Shown here one piece after another: positions 46,685 to 58,406 of a DNA stretch of 64,000 bases (the first letter of the stretch is position 1; each line of letters begins with the position of its first letter). A model generated the notes under the pieces. That model saw nothing but the letters and a program-made list of their open reading frames with translations, searched no databases and was not told where the DNA came from. The position numbers and the translations under genes are program-made. Where the stretch lies: assembly GCF_035582795.1 (NCBI RefSeq), contig NC_134366.1:174224362-174288361 (forward strand), given 5' to 3'. The DNA comes from Mycteria americana. Its lineage: Eukaryota; Chordata; Aves; Ciconiiformes; Ciconiidae.

Positions 46685-48530
46685 CTGTGAGGGCAAAAGA
46701 GGGCAACGTTGGGAAAGGCAGAGAAAGCCTCGCGGGGAGCACAGGTTCCCAGAGCTGGGCTCCTTCAGGTGACATCAGCACGTTGCTAAAGGAAGAGAAG
46801 GGTATGTTGATGCTTCCTTCTCCGTATCAAAATACTACTCCATGCCAAAATACTATTAAAAATAATACTCTCCTCTGGGAGACACTATACACTCAGCCAC
46901 AGCTTTCCAAGTGCCTGATTTTACAGACCCAAACCCCAAAAGTCTTAACAGCAATGATCTGCCCCCAAGGAGGCAATGCTGGGAGGTCCCAAAGAGGTTA
47001 ACTGAGCTGGAGAAGCGGGTTTCTGAGAGGACAGAGGGTTTTCTCATCCCAGACATGCTTGGGACTTGGGGAGGAGCAGGGAAGAGCAGCAACAAAGCAC
47101 ATTCCTTTTAGGACTTATTTTGGGATTGCTGCCTGGACCACCCTCCTGACGAAGGTGGCCCAGGGCTGGAGCTCAGCCAGCTCTGCTTGGGGCTTGGGAA
47201 TGAGCTTGGACGATGCTCTCCTGTCCAGGGAGACTTAGGGTGGCCACGGCATGGCACGGCACTAGCAAAACAATGGCATCAAGATGTTCACCCCTAAAAG
47301 CGCTTCTGCGCTCCCAGCCCAGCATTTCGGTGGCTCCCACAGCCATCCCCACAACCACCACCTGTGCCGGTGGGAGACAGACATTGGCAGTGCTCCACAG
47401 TTTCCCCTGGACAAGGCTTTCTGCTGGGAAATGGCACTTTTTGGCAGTGGGAAAGGCAGGAAGAGATGGAGGCAGGGCAGAGGTGACACCTTCAGGTGTG
47501 ATTTCCAACTGGGTGGCTGGGAACGTTGGCCAGGGGAAGGGAGAAAGAACAGCCTCTCTCTAATCTCCGACTGTTCCCAACACTGTGACAGCAACAGCCA
47601 GCGATCCAGAGACCTCATCGCAGTATATCCCAAGGGATGCAGGGTGGGAGCAGGTCCCGGAGCTCTCCTCAGCCCCCTGATGCCCCAGGTGGACCCACTC
47701 CCACCCAGGATGCTCCCTCCCACCCCACCCAGCTTGGCTTTTGCAGGGAGCGCAGGCGTGCACCACGCTGTGACACCCATGGCGAGACACAATCCAACAC
47801 ACACGGCACAACGAAGGGTTCACAACACCAGGATCCATCCCCCTGTTGACCTTCTCCACAAGCAAAGATGCAGTCTGCTTTTTCCCCGTGTGGGTCCTTC
47901 CACACTTGGATGCCCACACTTCAAACCTCCTTGCTACAGGGTAGCACAGATGCTCAAATTTTGCACAGCTTTGGGGGAAAACAGGACAAATCCACAGGAA
48001 GAGGAACACAGTGAGGGTTTCAGCGTGATCATTCTCGCCTGTTTATAAAAATGCATCTTCCTGCCGATGCGGGATGTAGGTGAGCTCCTGCCCTTTTAAT
48101 GTAACTTGATTTGGGGGCATGGGAGCAACTCTCCACGCTGACCTTTGGGATGAAGTGGCAGCCCCGCTGAGCCGTGGGAGCTCTCTCCTCAAAAGGGCAG
48201 AAGGGTTTGGCAGCTCTGCCACCCGGGGCCAATCGCTGAAGTCGGCAGCAGAGCAAGGAGCTCGTCTGCTGGAGGTCGGGGATGGCGTTGAGCGGCAGGA
48301 GGGCTGGGGATCCAGATGGACACACAGACATTGGCTCGATAGGGGGGACGGCGCATTGACAGCACTACTTTTCCACTGAAAATTCGTTAAAAAATCCAGT
48401 TCCTATGACTTTCTCTCTCTATTTGAGGGATCTTCAACAGCAAGTAATTCTACAACCCAACGGGCAACCTGAAAGTAGAGTCATCTCTAAACAGCGCCCA
48501 GGCTCTGCCACTACTCCAAAATCCTATGTT
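46685..48530 (-). other. ZC3H3: Presumed ZC3H3 intron sequence
   Basis: Upstream of the zinc-finger-5 exon on the minus strand. Apart from direct repeat copy B (46964-47086), I see only unsupported open frames. No exon for fingers 1-4 could be recognised here. Confidence 0.6.
46964..47086. repeat. Direct repeat copy B flanking a ZC3H3 exon
   Basis: Partner of the repeat at 46007-46129, in the same orientation, identical over 111 bp. The ZC3H3 zinc-finger-5 exon (46509-46684) lies between the two copies. Confidence 0.93.
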
Positions 48531-49145
48531 TCATAGAATCATAGAACAGTTTGGGTTCGAAGTCACCTTTCAAGATCATCTAGTCCAACTCCCCTGCCAT
48601 GGGCAAGGGCATCTTTTACTGCATCAGTTGCTCAAAGCCCCATCCAACCGGACCTTAAACACTTCCAATGATGGGGTATTCACAGCCTCTCTGGGCAACC
48701 TGTGCCAGTGTCCCACCACCCTCATCGTAAAACATTTCTTCCTTATGTCCAATCTAAATCTACCTTCTGTCAGCTTAAAACTGTTGCCCCTTGCCCTATT
48801 GCTACAGGCCCTACTAAAAAGTCTGTCCTCATCTTTCTTATCAGCCCCCTTTAAGTACTGAAAGGCCACAAGAAGGTCTCCCCGGAGCCTTCTCTTCTCC
48901 AGGCTGAACAACCCCAGCTCTCAGCCTTTCTCCATAGCAGAGGGGTTCCAGCCCTCGGACCATTTCTGTGTCCCTCCTCTGGACCCGCTCCAACAGGTCC
49001 ATGTCTGTCTTGTGCTGGGGACCCCAGAGCTGGATGCAGTGCTCCGGGGGAGGTCTCACCAGAGCGGATCTCTCCCTTGACCTGCTGTCCACGCTGCTTT
49101 GGGTGCAGCCCAGGAGACGGTTTGCTTTCTTCCACCCATGGACCA
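48531..49145 (-). mobile_element. CR1 LINE 3' fragment
   Basis: Minus-strand CR1. The plus strand begins TCATAGAATCATAGAA, the complement of the CR1 3' terminal repeat, and runs through the C-terminal part of ORF2 (CTGGACCCGCTCCAACAGGT region). It is 5'-truncated near 49145, as usual for CR1. Confidence 0.92.
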
Positions 49146-50020
49146 GCATTGGAAAAGCATCACTAGAGACTAGAGCATCCCAGCCGTGCAGGCAGGGCTG
49201 GCTCCTGCCTGTCCCGAGCTGGTAGGAACATTGGTGCTTATTTTGGGTATGCCATTCAAGAGCAGGTATGGGAAAATCCATATGGTTTTTCCCATATTGG
49301 GAAAACCTCATCTCCTCTGGTGCAGAAAGCTCTGTTTAAGCCACCATTCCTTTGACAACCACCTAGAAAACACAAGTTTGAATCAAGTAGAGGTTTGGGA
49401 GAACAGCTTTCACTTTTTCCCTACCTTTTCCCCAGCTCATGCTGGTCCAGACACCTCTACCTGCAGATGGGATGTGGCCTAGACCAAGAATAAATGCTTG
49501 GAAAAGGCAGCAACAGGACAGCTTTCAAGGGCAGTAATTTTTCCCGAAATATTAGTGAGTAGAAAAGCAAACCCCTCAACCTGATAACTGCTTTAAAAAT
49601 AAGTGAAACAAAATTAGGGGAGAGGAAAAACAAAGGCATGGCCCATTAGGAATTGAAAGCTGTGATGAATGTGGGGGCTGCCAGGTGATGGAGAGCTGGG
49701 AAGGCTGAGAGCCAAGTCAGCGTGGGGCCAGCTGAGATCATCTACATGGACAAGACCTGAAAACCCCTATGGTTTATCTTCTCATTCCCCTTTTCCCCAC
49801 ATGCTTTGCCCAAAGTCATTCTTTATTTGGATGGGCAGCAATGGATGATGATGCCTGCCCAGAAATTACACGGCTCCGGTGCCGAGGGATGGGCAGAGCT
49901 GTAGAGCCTGCTTTGCCGGGACAAATGGATCCCAAGGAGAGCAAGAGTAAAACCTCAGGATTTCACGTTTCATACAATATCAGGTAGCAAAACAGGGAGG
50001 GATGGACTCTCAAGCTGTGC
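49146..50020. other. Non-coding sequence
   Basis: No exon, repeat or RNA recognised. Confidence 0.5.
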
Positions 50021-50170
50021 AATCACCTTTCTGATTGGCATCAACGTGAAATAATTCCCATATCGTCCTTGTAGCTGGGGCCAGCTCTAGTTCAACGGCA
50101 CTGATCTCACGTGAGGGCAAGTTGGCCCGGTGGTACATCAGATCTAGTGCACGCTGGAAGGTTTCTAGTC
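50021..50170 (-). other. Weak candidate coding exon, unassigned
   Basis: A minus-strand frame reads LETFQRALDLMYHRANLPSR, then EISAVELELAPATRTIWELF and HVDANQK. It is followed by AAAG/GTGATT, a possible donor. The peptide looks protein-like, but the possible acceptor side lacks a pyrimidine tract and no family is recognised. It is not part of human-type ZC3H3. It may be chance, a decayed element, or an exon of a nested transcript. Confidence 0.22.
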
Positions 50171-51289
50171 TACCACCACCTCCAGATCTCCATCCATGCA
50201 ATGACGGTGACACCCTGCAAACCTCCTTTTAATTACGAACCCGCCTTAAGTCAATTACTGCTAATTATCGCCGGGGTAGCAGCTCTTCAGAGCCTCTGCC
50301 CAAGGATGTGAGATCCACTCCCATATAGCGGTTCCCAGCACAAAATAGACTTGGGAATGGGAAGAGCAGGAAAAAAGAGCCCTGGCCTCAAAAAGCTGCA
50401 TGGATGCATCACCCTCACAGCCGGTGGTGATGCTGCTGTGCTGGGGAATGATGCTATTTTGGGGAAAAGCCGAGAAACGCAGCACCCAAGGGACCAGTTA
50501 CAAATCTCTGCCGGGGGACGGTGCCACGGTCCTGGCTGGGTGCTGGGAGTGGGGTGCGCCATCTCCTCAGCACAGACCTCTGAGCCGATCATTGTACTAG
50601 ACCACATTTATTGGCTCCATGGCAAAAAGGTACTTAATAAAGAAAACAAACCGTGTGCGACTAATCCCAGGGCCGTGTCCTCGGCTCAAGTTTCTAATGG
50701 CTTTTCCACGCCGCTCCCGGTGCTCGGCCCTTCTTCTGCAACACCCCGTCCATCACCGCTGTTTCAGGGCTGGGTTGGTGAGGCTGGGATTGCCTCCCTG
50801 TCGGGCTCGGTAGCCGGAAAAGCCCCTTCTGTTTATTTACGGCAGCTCTTCTGCTCTTGCCCCGCATGCCAGAGCAAACATGCTGGGGCCGCGTTGCTGT
50901 AAGGTGGTTTGCTGCTCACCGTGTGTCAGCCGGGGTGAAGCCGAGCGGGGCTGCGGGGTGGCGGGCGCGACCTCACGCTGGGGGCCATCTGATCCCTTCC
51001 ACCTGTCAGGGTGGCTAATTATACCCCCATGGGACTCCTGCCAGCCCACAGGTTGGACCATAAAAAGCGAAAAAAGCCTCTGGTCCCTTCCAACAGAGAC
51101 AACAGAAAACCCGCAGCACCCCTAAAAAGCCCTGGGGAGAAAGCCCCCGGCTACATCGGGTGCTGATGAGGATGCCATCATCCCGCTGATGCTGTCCCCA
51201 TCCCAGTATCCCCGCTCTGGGGTTCCACCCGCAGCCTGCCCAGAGGAGACCAGCAGCAGTGCCCGGCGCTGGGACGGTGCCCGGCTGGC

Positions 51290-51480
51290 AGCCCCTGCGA
51301 CCGGGACTCCTCCCTGGCTGCCAGGCAGCTCGGGGTGAAATTCAAGGTGCTGCTAACGACCCACAAAGCCTTAAATGGCCCAACGGGCCCCGACGCGCAC
51401 AGGGAGCGGGACAGGAACGAGGGGGTTTGCAGGGCGCAGCCTTCTTTAGCACGGACCTGGCAAAGGAGGAGGCAGCAGCT
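51290..51480 (+). mobile_element. Possible relic of an L2-type LINE C-terminal domain
   Basis: The plus strand encodes VKFKVLLTTHKALNG, close to the FKVLLLTYKALNG-type signature found near the end of many L2/CR1-clade ORF2 proteins. The flanking frame is broken. Only this signature supports the call. Confidence 0.35.
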
Positions 51481-53350
51481 GGTGCAAGGTCCCGGCTCAG
51501 CCTTGGGAATGACGTTAATTAACATTTTCCATGAACGAGCTTGGCAAGAGGCAGGGGAGGGCGGGAGGAAGGCGAAGCTGGGTTACTGGGCCGATCAACA
51601 ACCGCCCACTGACCTTACGGGATGGGGATGAGAGGTCTCATCCAGCCCGGCATTCCCGGCTCTGCTCCACCAGCAGTTTGCCCAGGTTGAACTTCTCAAG
51701 TATCTCCAGGCTTCTCTCACCCCCTGCTCGATCCCTCCTTTCCTAGCGCTGGGGGACGGCAGGTGACAAGGGACCAGCAGATAGATAAAGAGATGGCAAA
51801 GTGCTGGAGCATCTTCCCGTCTCCTTGGACCCGTGTCCATCTCTCCGTCCACCATGACGGAAACAAGACTGCAGCTCCTGCCTAGAAACCTGGAGCACTG
51901 CAGTGATAAAAGCACCAAGCAGAACTTCTGGGGAAGGGGAGCATTAAAAGCACGACTTAATCCCCAAAATCCAAGTGCCTCAACTCAAGTGCTTTCTATT
52001 TTTTAAAGCCCTCTGCACATCCACGCAGCTTCGCCGGAGCTATTACAGGTAGCCCCGTTGCCGAGCGGCAGGATTAACCGGTTGGATTGATGTCAGGCTG
52101 TTTTAATGTCCCTCTTACCCACCACGTCTCAGCACTAAGTGGCTGTTGGGAAGCTATCGCTGGAGGTGGCGGAGCTGTTTTCTGATGCCGCTCTGAACTG
52201 ACAGCCAGTAAATAGCTTTTTTTTGATGGCTTTTTTATAATTGGGTGCAGATGGAAGCAGCCTTAAAAAAAATTCCAGCTCCCTGTCATTAAAACCTGGA
52301 GGACAATACATCCGAACATCATCCAGGCTGTGGAATAACGATGAAGAAATTTAGGCGACACAATTATCCTAAGGAATTTGCTCCAAAACGGGTTTCTGCC
52401 CCCAAAACATAGTTTGGTGCCCTAGCAAAATGCTTGCAGGGAAGCGATGACTTCTGATGGCCTTCTCCAAATGCTTGCTAGGATTTGAGAGCTACCAAAT
52501 GCTCTCTAGGATCTACCACAAAGCCGTGAACCCTCTCCCTTAGTATTTGTAAGCAATAAAACAGCATTTGAGCTAAAATACCTCCAGAGCTGGAGCAAGA
52601 ATGGGACGGTGTTTCTAAAATCACCAGGAACATCGTATTTAAGAGGCAGTAAAAGAGCTGGGAGGGATTGAAGAGGCAAGGAAAAGCCTTGTCCCTGCAG
52701 CATCCATTCCCCCGGCATGGTCCAGCCCAAACAGAAATGACCTAAGGGATGGGGCTCTCCTTCGCATCCCTTCTCCACCACCTTAGAGCTTCCTCTAAAT
52801 CACCGTCGACTGTTTCCTCTCATCTTGCTGCTCCTTGGTTTGAGGGTGTTACTCCTCTGTAATCGGAATTTCCCACGTAGCAAAATGATGTCAAAGAGCA
52901 TTGCACCTCCCCAGCGCACACGCACGCGACACCTCCAGGTTTCAGCTCCGAGCAGGAGCAGAAGTACCATAATTGAGCATTTCCAATGCTTTTTTTTTCT
53001 TTAACTGTATTGCCTCATCTGGGAATTGCTTCCTGCCTGGTCTCGTTCCTTGCCCCCAGCTCCCTGCAGACTGGCGAGAGCTTTGCTCGGAGTTGTAGTG
53101 GCCAGAGGTTGGATTTTTCAGGCTTGGTTTCCGTCTGTGTCCTGAATCAGCCTGGAGGAGAGTCGCACAGCTCTGACAATGCTTGCAGACAGTGTAAGCC
53201 AAAATATAAATAACAGAAATGAGGCAAGCCCAGAGGATGGATGAAGACCAGCCAGCAACACTGAGCAACTCAGCCCTTCTCCAACCCCGAAGCACCCAGG
53301 ACCAGTTGAGCTACCATGAAAGCAAAGCCACAGACATAAGGAGGAATCAT
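51481..53350. other. Non-coding sequence
   Basis: No supported exon or repeat. It includes an AT-richer patch (52200-52400) without a clear motif cluster. Confidence 0.5.
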
Positions 53351-53354
53351 CAAA

Positions 53355-54470
53355 TCATAGAATGGTTTGGGTTGGGAGGGACCTCCAAAGACCTAGTCCA
53401 ACCCCCCTGCCATGGGCAGGGATTTCTTCAACTAGGTCAGGTTGCTCAAAGCCCCACCTAACATGACCTTGAACACTTCCAGGGATGGGGCATCCACAGC
53501 TTCTCTGGGCAACCTGGTCCAGTGCCTCACCACCCGCAATGGAAAAAAAATTCTTCCTTATGTCCTATCTAATCCTACCCTCTTTCAGTTTAAAACCATT
53601 GCCCCTTTTTCTGGTAAAAGGTCTCTCTCATCTTTCTTAAAAGCCCTCTTTCTATATTGAAAGGCCACAAGAAGGTTTCCCCAGGTCGAACAACCCCAAC
53701 TCTCTCAGCCTTTCTCCATAGCAGAGGTGTTCCAGCCCTCGGACCACTTCTGTGGCCTCCTCTGGACCCGCTCCAACAGGTCCATGTCTGTCTTGTGCTG
53801 GGGACCCCAGAGCTGGACGCAGTGCTCCAGGGGGGTCTCATCAGAGCGGAGTAGAGGGGCAGAATCCCCTCCCTCGACCTGCTGGCCACGCTGCTCTGGA
53901 TGCAGCCCAGGATACGGTTGGCCTTCTGGGCTGCAAGCGCACATTGCCAGCTCACGTCCAGCTTTTCACCCACCAGTACCCCCAAGTCCTTCTCCTCAGG
54001 GCTGCTCTCCATCCATTCATCCCCCAATCTGTATGGATACTAGCGATTGCCCCGACCCAGGTGCAGGACCTTGCACTTGGCCTTGTTGAACTTCACGATG
54101 TTCACATGGTCCCACTCCTCAAGCCTGTCAAGATCCCTCTGGATGGCATCCCTTCCCTCCAGGGAGTCAATGGCACCACTCAGCTTGGTGTCATCTGCAG
54201 ACTTGCTGAGCGTGCACTCAATCCCACTATGTTGTTAATGAAGATATTAAATAGTATTGGTCCCAGTACGGACCCTTGAGGGACACCACTTATTACTGGT
54301 TTCCACTTGGACATTGAGCCATTGACTAAAACTCTTTGGGCATGGCCATCCAGAAGGTGAATCCCCAGCCCGGCATTCACCGCTGTGTGGCAATGTCTAC
54401 GGTATTCAATCATTCCCTGCGCTGCTTTGTTGAGGAACTCTATTTCCATCAGAGCCCCTGACAATCTCAT
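53355..54470 (-). mobile_element. CR1 LINE fragment with reverse-transcriptase motif
   Basis: About 1.1 kb on the minus strand, the longest CR1 copy in the window. The 5' portion encodes [19 protein letters not shown], the conserved RT block B of CR1 ORF2. The rest covers the C-terminal region with frameshifts and stops, ending in the CCATTCTATGATT terminal repeat at 53355. It is 5'-truncated and inactive. Confidence 0.95.
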
Positions 54471-54474
54471 CCAT

Positions 54475-54945
54475 CATGCCCCAAAGCCCAGATGGAGCCA
54501 GTTTCACATGGGGAACCCATCGACGGTAATTACCAACCCCAAATCATCACTGTCGGGGACGAAGCAAGCCAGACACCCACTAAACATCCCCTACAGTGTC
54601 ATCTGCATCAGGGATGACAGGGTCTCTACCACGTGCATGATTCCAGGTGGCTCAGGGAAGGTGTTACCCACTGCTTGCGGGACGCAGAGATCATCTGACA
54701 ACGGAGAACAGATGGGAACGAAGGGAGATTCCAGCACGGGAAGCAAAGACAAAATCTGCTCTTCTTTGCGTTCATCTCTACAGAAGTTCAAGTTGAAATC
54801 AAGAACTCTCTGCCTCATCAGTATATTCTCACTTTATAGCCGTGATTCAGCGACTGCATTTCCCCTGAACTTCCTAATTTTCATGTTTTGCAATGCACCT
54901 TCTTCTACAAAGATATTAAAGTGCAAGAGACGAAATCACAGACCG
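54475..54945. other. Non-coding sequence
   Basis: Open frames on both strands here have no splice or domain support. Confidence 0.5.
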
Positions 54946-54949
54946 GTAT

Positions 54950-55150
54950 TTATCTAGGCACTATTATCAACTAGCCCAGGCTATTAAGCAGTTCAAGCTT
55001 GCCCTGATAAGCAACATCTTTAATGTAAGCATCTGAATGCTGTTGAAGATACTACAGTTAAATTAAAGTAGCAATAAGAACCCTCATTATGCTATTACAG
55101 AGTACGGTAAATAAGATGCAACTGGAAACTCAGGAAGATTTCTGCAGCGA
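54950..55150. other. Candidate conserved non-coding element
   Basis: AT-rich, non-repetitive block with CTATTAAGCAGTTCAAGC, CTTTAATGTAAGC and GTTAAATTAAAGTAGC. Texture resembles a conserved enhancer; unverified. Confidence 0.28.
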
Positions 55151-55154
55151 TACA

Positions 55155-56635
55155 CGGGTAGGATTGGGCATGGAAGAAACCTGATTAGTTTTAAACCTGC
55201 TCGGCAGGCTACGAAGCATTTTCAATGGAAAGCTTCCATCGCCAGTGTCAAGATTTATCACTTACTATCAGCAGCACAGCCACTGTCGCCCCGAGGAGAT
55301 GCAGAAGGACTCAACTGCCCCAGTGAGCCAACGGGATGCACCCGGACACATCTCAGCCTGCTCAAATCCAGCCTGGCCACCGCTCATGATCTTAAGAGCA
55401 GACTCATTACCAAGCCTATCCATTATTTTTTTTTAATAAAGATTTTACTTACTCATCAGTTTGTTGACTGACAATTTCTGCTACACATTATAGGAAAAAA
55501 ACCAAATCAAGCAGGCAACTCTAGCACCCAGAAAACATCTGTCAACCAGAGCCAAAATTAAAGATAAATGAAATGAAGTTGCTTTTGTAGTCGATTTTCA
55601 TACAGCTGCAGTGGACTATAAAAGAGCTATCAAAGGCAGTGCTCTCCATCAGCTATTTCTGAACGATGGGAGAAGGTAAGCCACAAATCCCCTATCCCAG
55701 AGAAAGGGCTGCCCCACTGCCCAGGAGTTATCTCCAGTGCCACCCAGCCATGCCTGCAAGCACCAAAAATCAGTAGGGAAGTTGAGGTCCACTCAGCACA
55801 CCACAAGCCCGCAGCTGTTACAGGTGGATGCGTGGCTATCGCCTACAGATATGCCTAAAATATCACTAAAAACTCCTGGCGAACAGACCCAACACAATTT
55901 GGGTCAAAATGAAGGTGAGGGAGCCATGCCCAGGTAGCTCTCCATGCTGCGGCTGCTCTGGCACTAGGAAAAAGGATGCTGATGCATTCACCTGGCAAAG
56001 TCCTCACCTCTTTCCCCCTGCACGCATGTTGACATCCTACCTGAGAAAGCCTGGAGAGGGCTCGTAACCTCTAAAACCAGCCCCATGCAAAGCTTCACGC
56101 ACGCAACCAGCATTTCCGTAGCTAAGTCCGGGCATTTCTACCACCTGTCCTCCATCTGAGCCCAAAACAGCTGCATGCGAGATGGAGATAAATTTAAATC
56201 TTAAATGGCTCTTTCCCTTGCATGAGCAAGAAGGGGAAGGAGAAGCTACAGAGATGCTTTAATGCAACACCTCCTCATCGTGCTCTCCCGCTGGAAGTGT
56301 ATAAAATGGATCATCTCTTTAGAAGAAGCAATTTGTTGATGTCCAGACCCTAACGGCCAACCTTCATGAATGGAGGCAGTTAAATCTGTTTGAGGTTTGA
56401 TTCTTCTAATAGGAGCCGGAGCGAGTTTTATCCCCGGTTCAGGATGTGTTGGATGACAAGAAGTTATGGAACAGGTCATTGGGGCTCAGCAAGCCCATCC
56501 CCACGTGGGTCATCTTTAAAGATTTCACTGAGATGGAAGAGAAAAGGGATATATCTCTAAGCAGGAAAATCATGCAAGTCTTTCTCCTCTTCCTCTTCTC
56601 CACCCTTTGACCAGCTCACTCGTTTCACTGATTTA
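55155..56635. other. Non-coding sequence
   Basis: No supported exon or repeat. Confidence 0.5.
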
Positions 56636-56639
56636 CAAC

Positions 56640-56645
56640 TTTAAT
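56640..56645 (-). terminator. Candidate poly(A) signal ATTAAA for the 57.1-kb exon
   Basis: ATTAAA on the minus strand, about 400 nt past the TAG of the terminal exon at 57145-57044. A common variant signal, consistent with a short 3'UTR. Confidence 0.3.
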
Positions 56646-57043
56646 GAACATCCCCCCACAGTTGCCTCTTGGGCAGCCCTTCATCGTGTTGAGAGGTCCA
56701 TCACCATTTCCCCACGGCTGCTCTGCTCAGGTCCAGCCAGATCCTGCACACCTACAAGATCTTGTTCTTCCCTATCCAACGCTCCGAGTATGTCCCGCTG
56801 CCACCAGCTCTCTCGGAATCAAAGGGGAGAGGAAATTGGAAGCAGTTGTGATAGGATCATAAGAGGAATAAGGTGGAGGTACGGCCAAGACATAGAAAAT
56901 GTGGGACGGCTCAAAGCTTAGCCTTCCCCGTATCCCTCCCTGTGCTAATACTGAGAGGAGAGGTTTTATATTAAGACTTCTTGCACTTCAAACAGCTCCC
57001 CTAGTAGCTGGGCATGGAGGAGCTTCTCCGCTTGATTGGGTCT

Positions 57044-57148
57044 AATTCAGCATAACAACGTCATGGAGTTTGGAGATGAGCGCTTCGAGCCAGGAAATCT
57101 GCTCCTGCCGCAGCTGGTTGTCTCCAGGCATCAGGCCTGGGGCAATCT
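57044..57148 (-). CDS. Unassigned C-terminal coding exon
   Basis: On the minus strand a good acceptor (TTTTTCTTTCAG, ending about 57149) opens a frame that reads IAPGLMPGDNQLR, then QEQISWLEALISKLHDVVML, then Asn and a TAG stop. The 34 residues end in an amphipathic helix, and the phase is 0. It looks like the last exon of a real gene transcribed from beyond the window or from unseen exons. I do not recognise the protein, and it is not the ZC3H3 C-terminus. If ZC3H3 extends further upstream, this exon would be nested in its intron on the same strand, which is unusual. Coordinates may be off by a few bases. Confidence 0.45.
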
Positions 57149-57149
57149 G

Positions 57150-57965
57150 AAAGAAAAATCATCTGCATTTGAAACCTCTTAGTCAGTCCCAAGCTAAAAG
57201 CGTGGGCCAAACGATCCGCATGAAGGAGCTGTTTAAGGTCTCACACAGTATCTGAAGGGCCTCCAGGAGAGGAGCAAACCTTTGCTGACCCACTGATGTG
57301 ATGCTGAAGACCCACAGGTACGAGGCTGCCACCCAGAAAACTGATCTGGAAGAAACTCAGCCCCAAAACATGGCCTTTCTCAGTGCTAGCACACCTGGAG
57401 GGAAAGGAGAGGGCTGTTTGCAAAGTTGGGGTGCTTCCCTTCACAACCCCCAACACATCCAAAACCTCTCCCAGATCCTCTCTGGCCACGGCCAGTACCA
57501 GTTTTGGAGGGATGAGATCAAGGAGTAGTCTGGGCCTTCAGGATTTCCACAGCCAGATGTTTAACAACCCTCGATGGACTTTTCATCCAGAGATTTGTCC
57601 ACGTGCTTCTTCTCTAAGGCAGAGGTTGGAGCTCTGAAATGGCAGCAGAGAGGACAGAGCAGCTCCTGTCCCACCGCTAGCCCAACCACAGCAGTGGGGA
57701 CCTTGGGGAGAAGAGCACAACTGATCAGAACAGCAGGATGGAGAAGCAAGAAATTATTCTTAAAGGATTTATATGCAGCTTAGTAATTCACTGCGATTCT
57801 TACGCTTGCTAGACTCAAGAAGCTTCTGCCATTAAGCACGTCCAAGCTTTTTGCTGTCACAAAGTCTCTTGATGCTGCAGGAAGAGGAGAGCCAGTGTCC
57901 TTTACCTCCACACCATATGTGACGGGTGCTGTGGTGGCCACCATGACTGCCTGGGACAGAAGTCC
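57150..57965. other. Non-coding sequence
   Basis: I looked for further minus-strand exons of the 57.1-kb gene and found none with matching splice sites. A frame at 57780-57989 is interrupted by an implausible 30-bp donor-acceptor spacing. Confidence 0.45.
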
Positions 57966-57967
57966 AG

Positions 57968-58406
57968 GATGATCAGCAGGCTGGAACACCTCTCCTAGGA
58001 AGAAAGGCTGAAAGAGCTAGGGTTGGAGAAGCCTGGAGAAGAGGAGGCTCTGGGAGGACCTTACTGTGGTCTTTCAATACATAAAGGGGGCTTATAAGAA
58101 AGATGGAGAGAGACTTTTTACCAGGGCCTACAGTGACAGGACGAGGGTCAACGGTTTTACATCGAAAGAGGGTAGGGTTGGGATGGACATGAGGAACAAA
58201 CTTGTTAAGATGAGGATGGTGAGAAACTGGACCAGGTTGCCCAGAGAAGCTGTGGATGCCCCATCCCTGGAAGTCTACAAGGTCAGGCTGGATGGGGCTT
58301 TGAGCAACCTGATCTAGTGGGAGATGTCCCTGCCCATGGCAGGGGGGTTGAACTAGATGATCTTTAAAGGTCCCTTCCGACCCAAACCATTCTATGATTC
58401 GATGAA
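57968..58406 (+). mobile_element. CR1 LINE 3' fragment
   Basis: Plus-strand CR1 starting in the CTGGAACACCTCTCCTAGGA segment and ending at CATTCTATGATTCGATGAAA, the 3' terminal repeat. 5'-truncated. One frame (58066-58317) stays open as a remnant of ORF2. Confidence 0.92.

Noticed and set aside
48041-48180. Possible ZC3H3 upstream exon (frame containing RGCHFIPK followed by GT)
   Set aside because: No CCCH spacing and no good acceptor; it does not match expected ZC3H3 sequence before CKKKHT.
57780-57989. Possible minus-strand exon with donor GAG/GTAAAG and acceptor CTGCAG
   Set aside because: Donor and acceptor are only about 30 bp apart, too short for an intron, and no homologous domain is evident.
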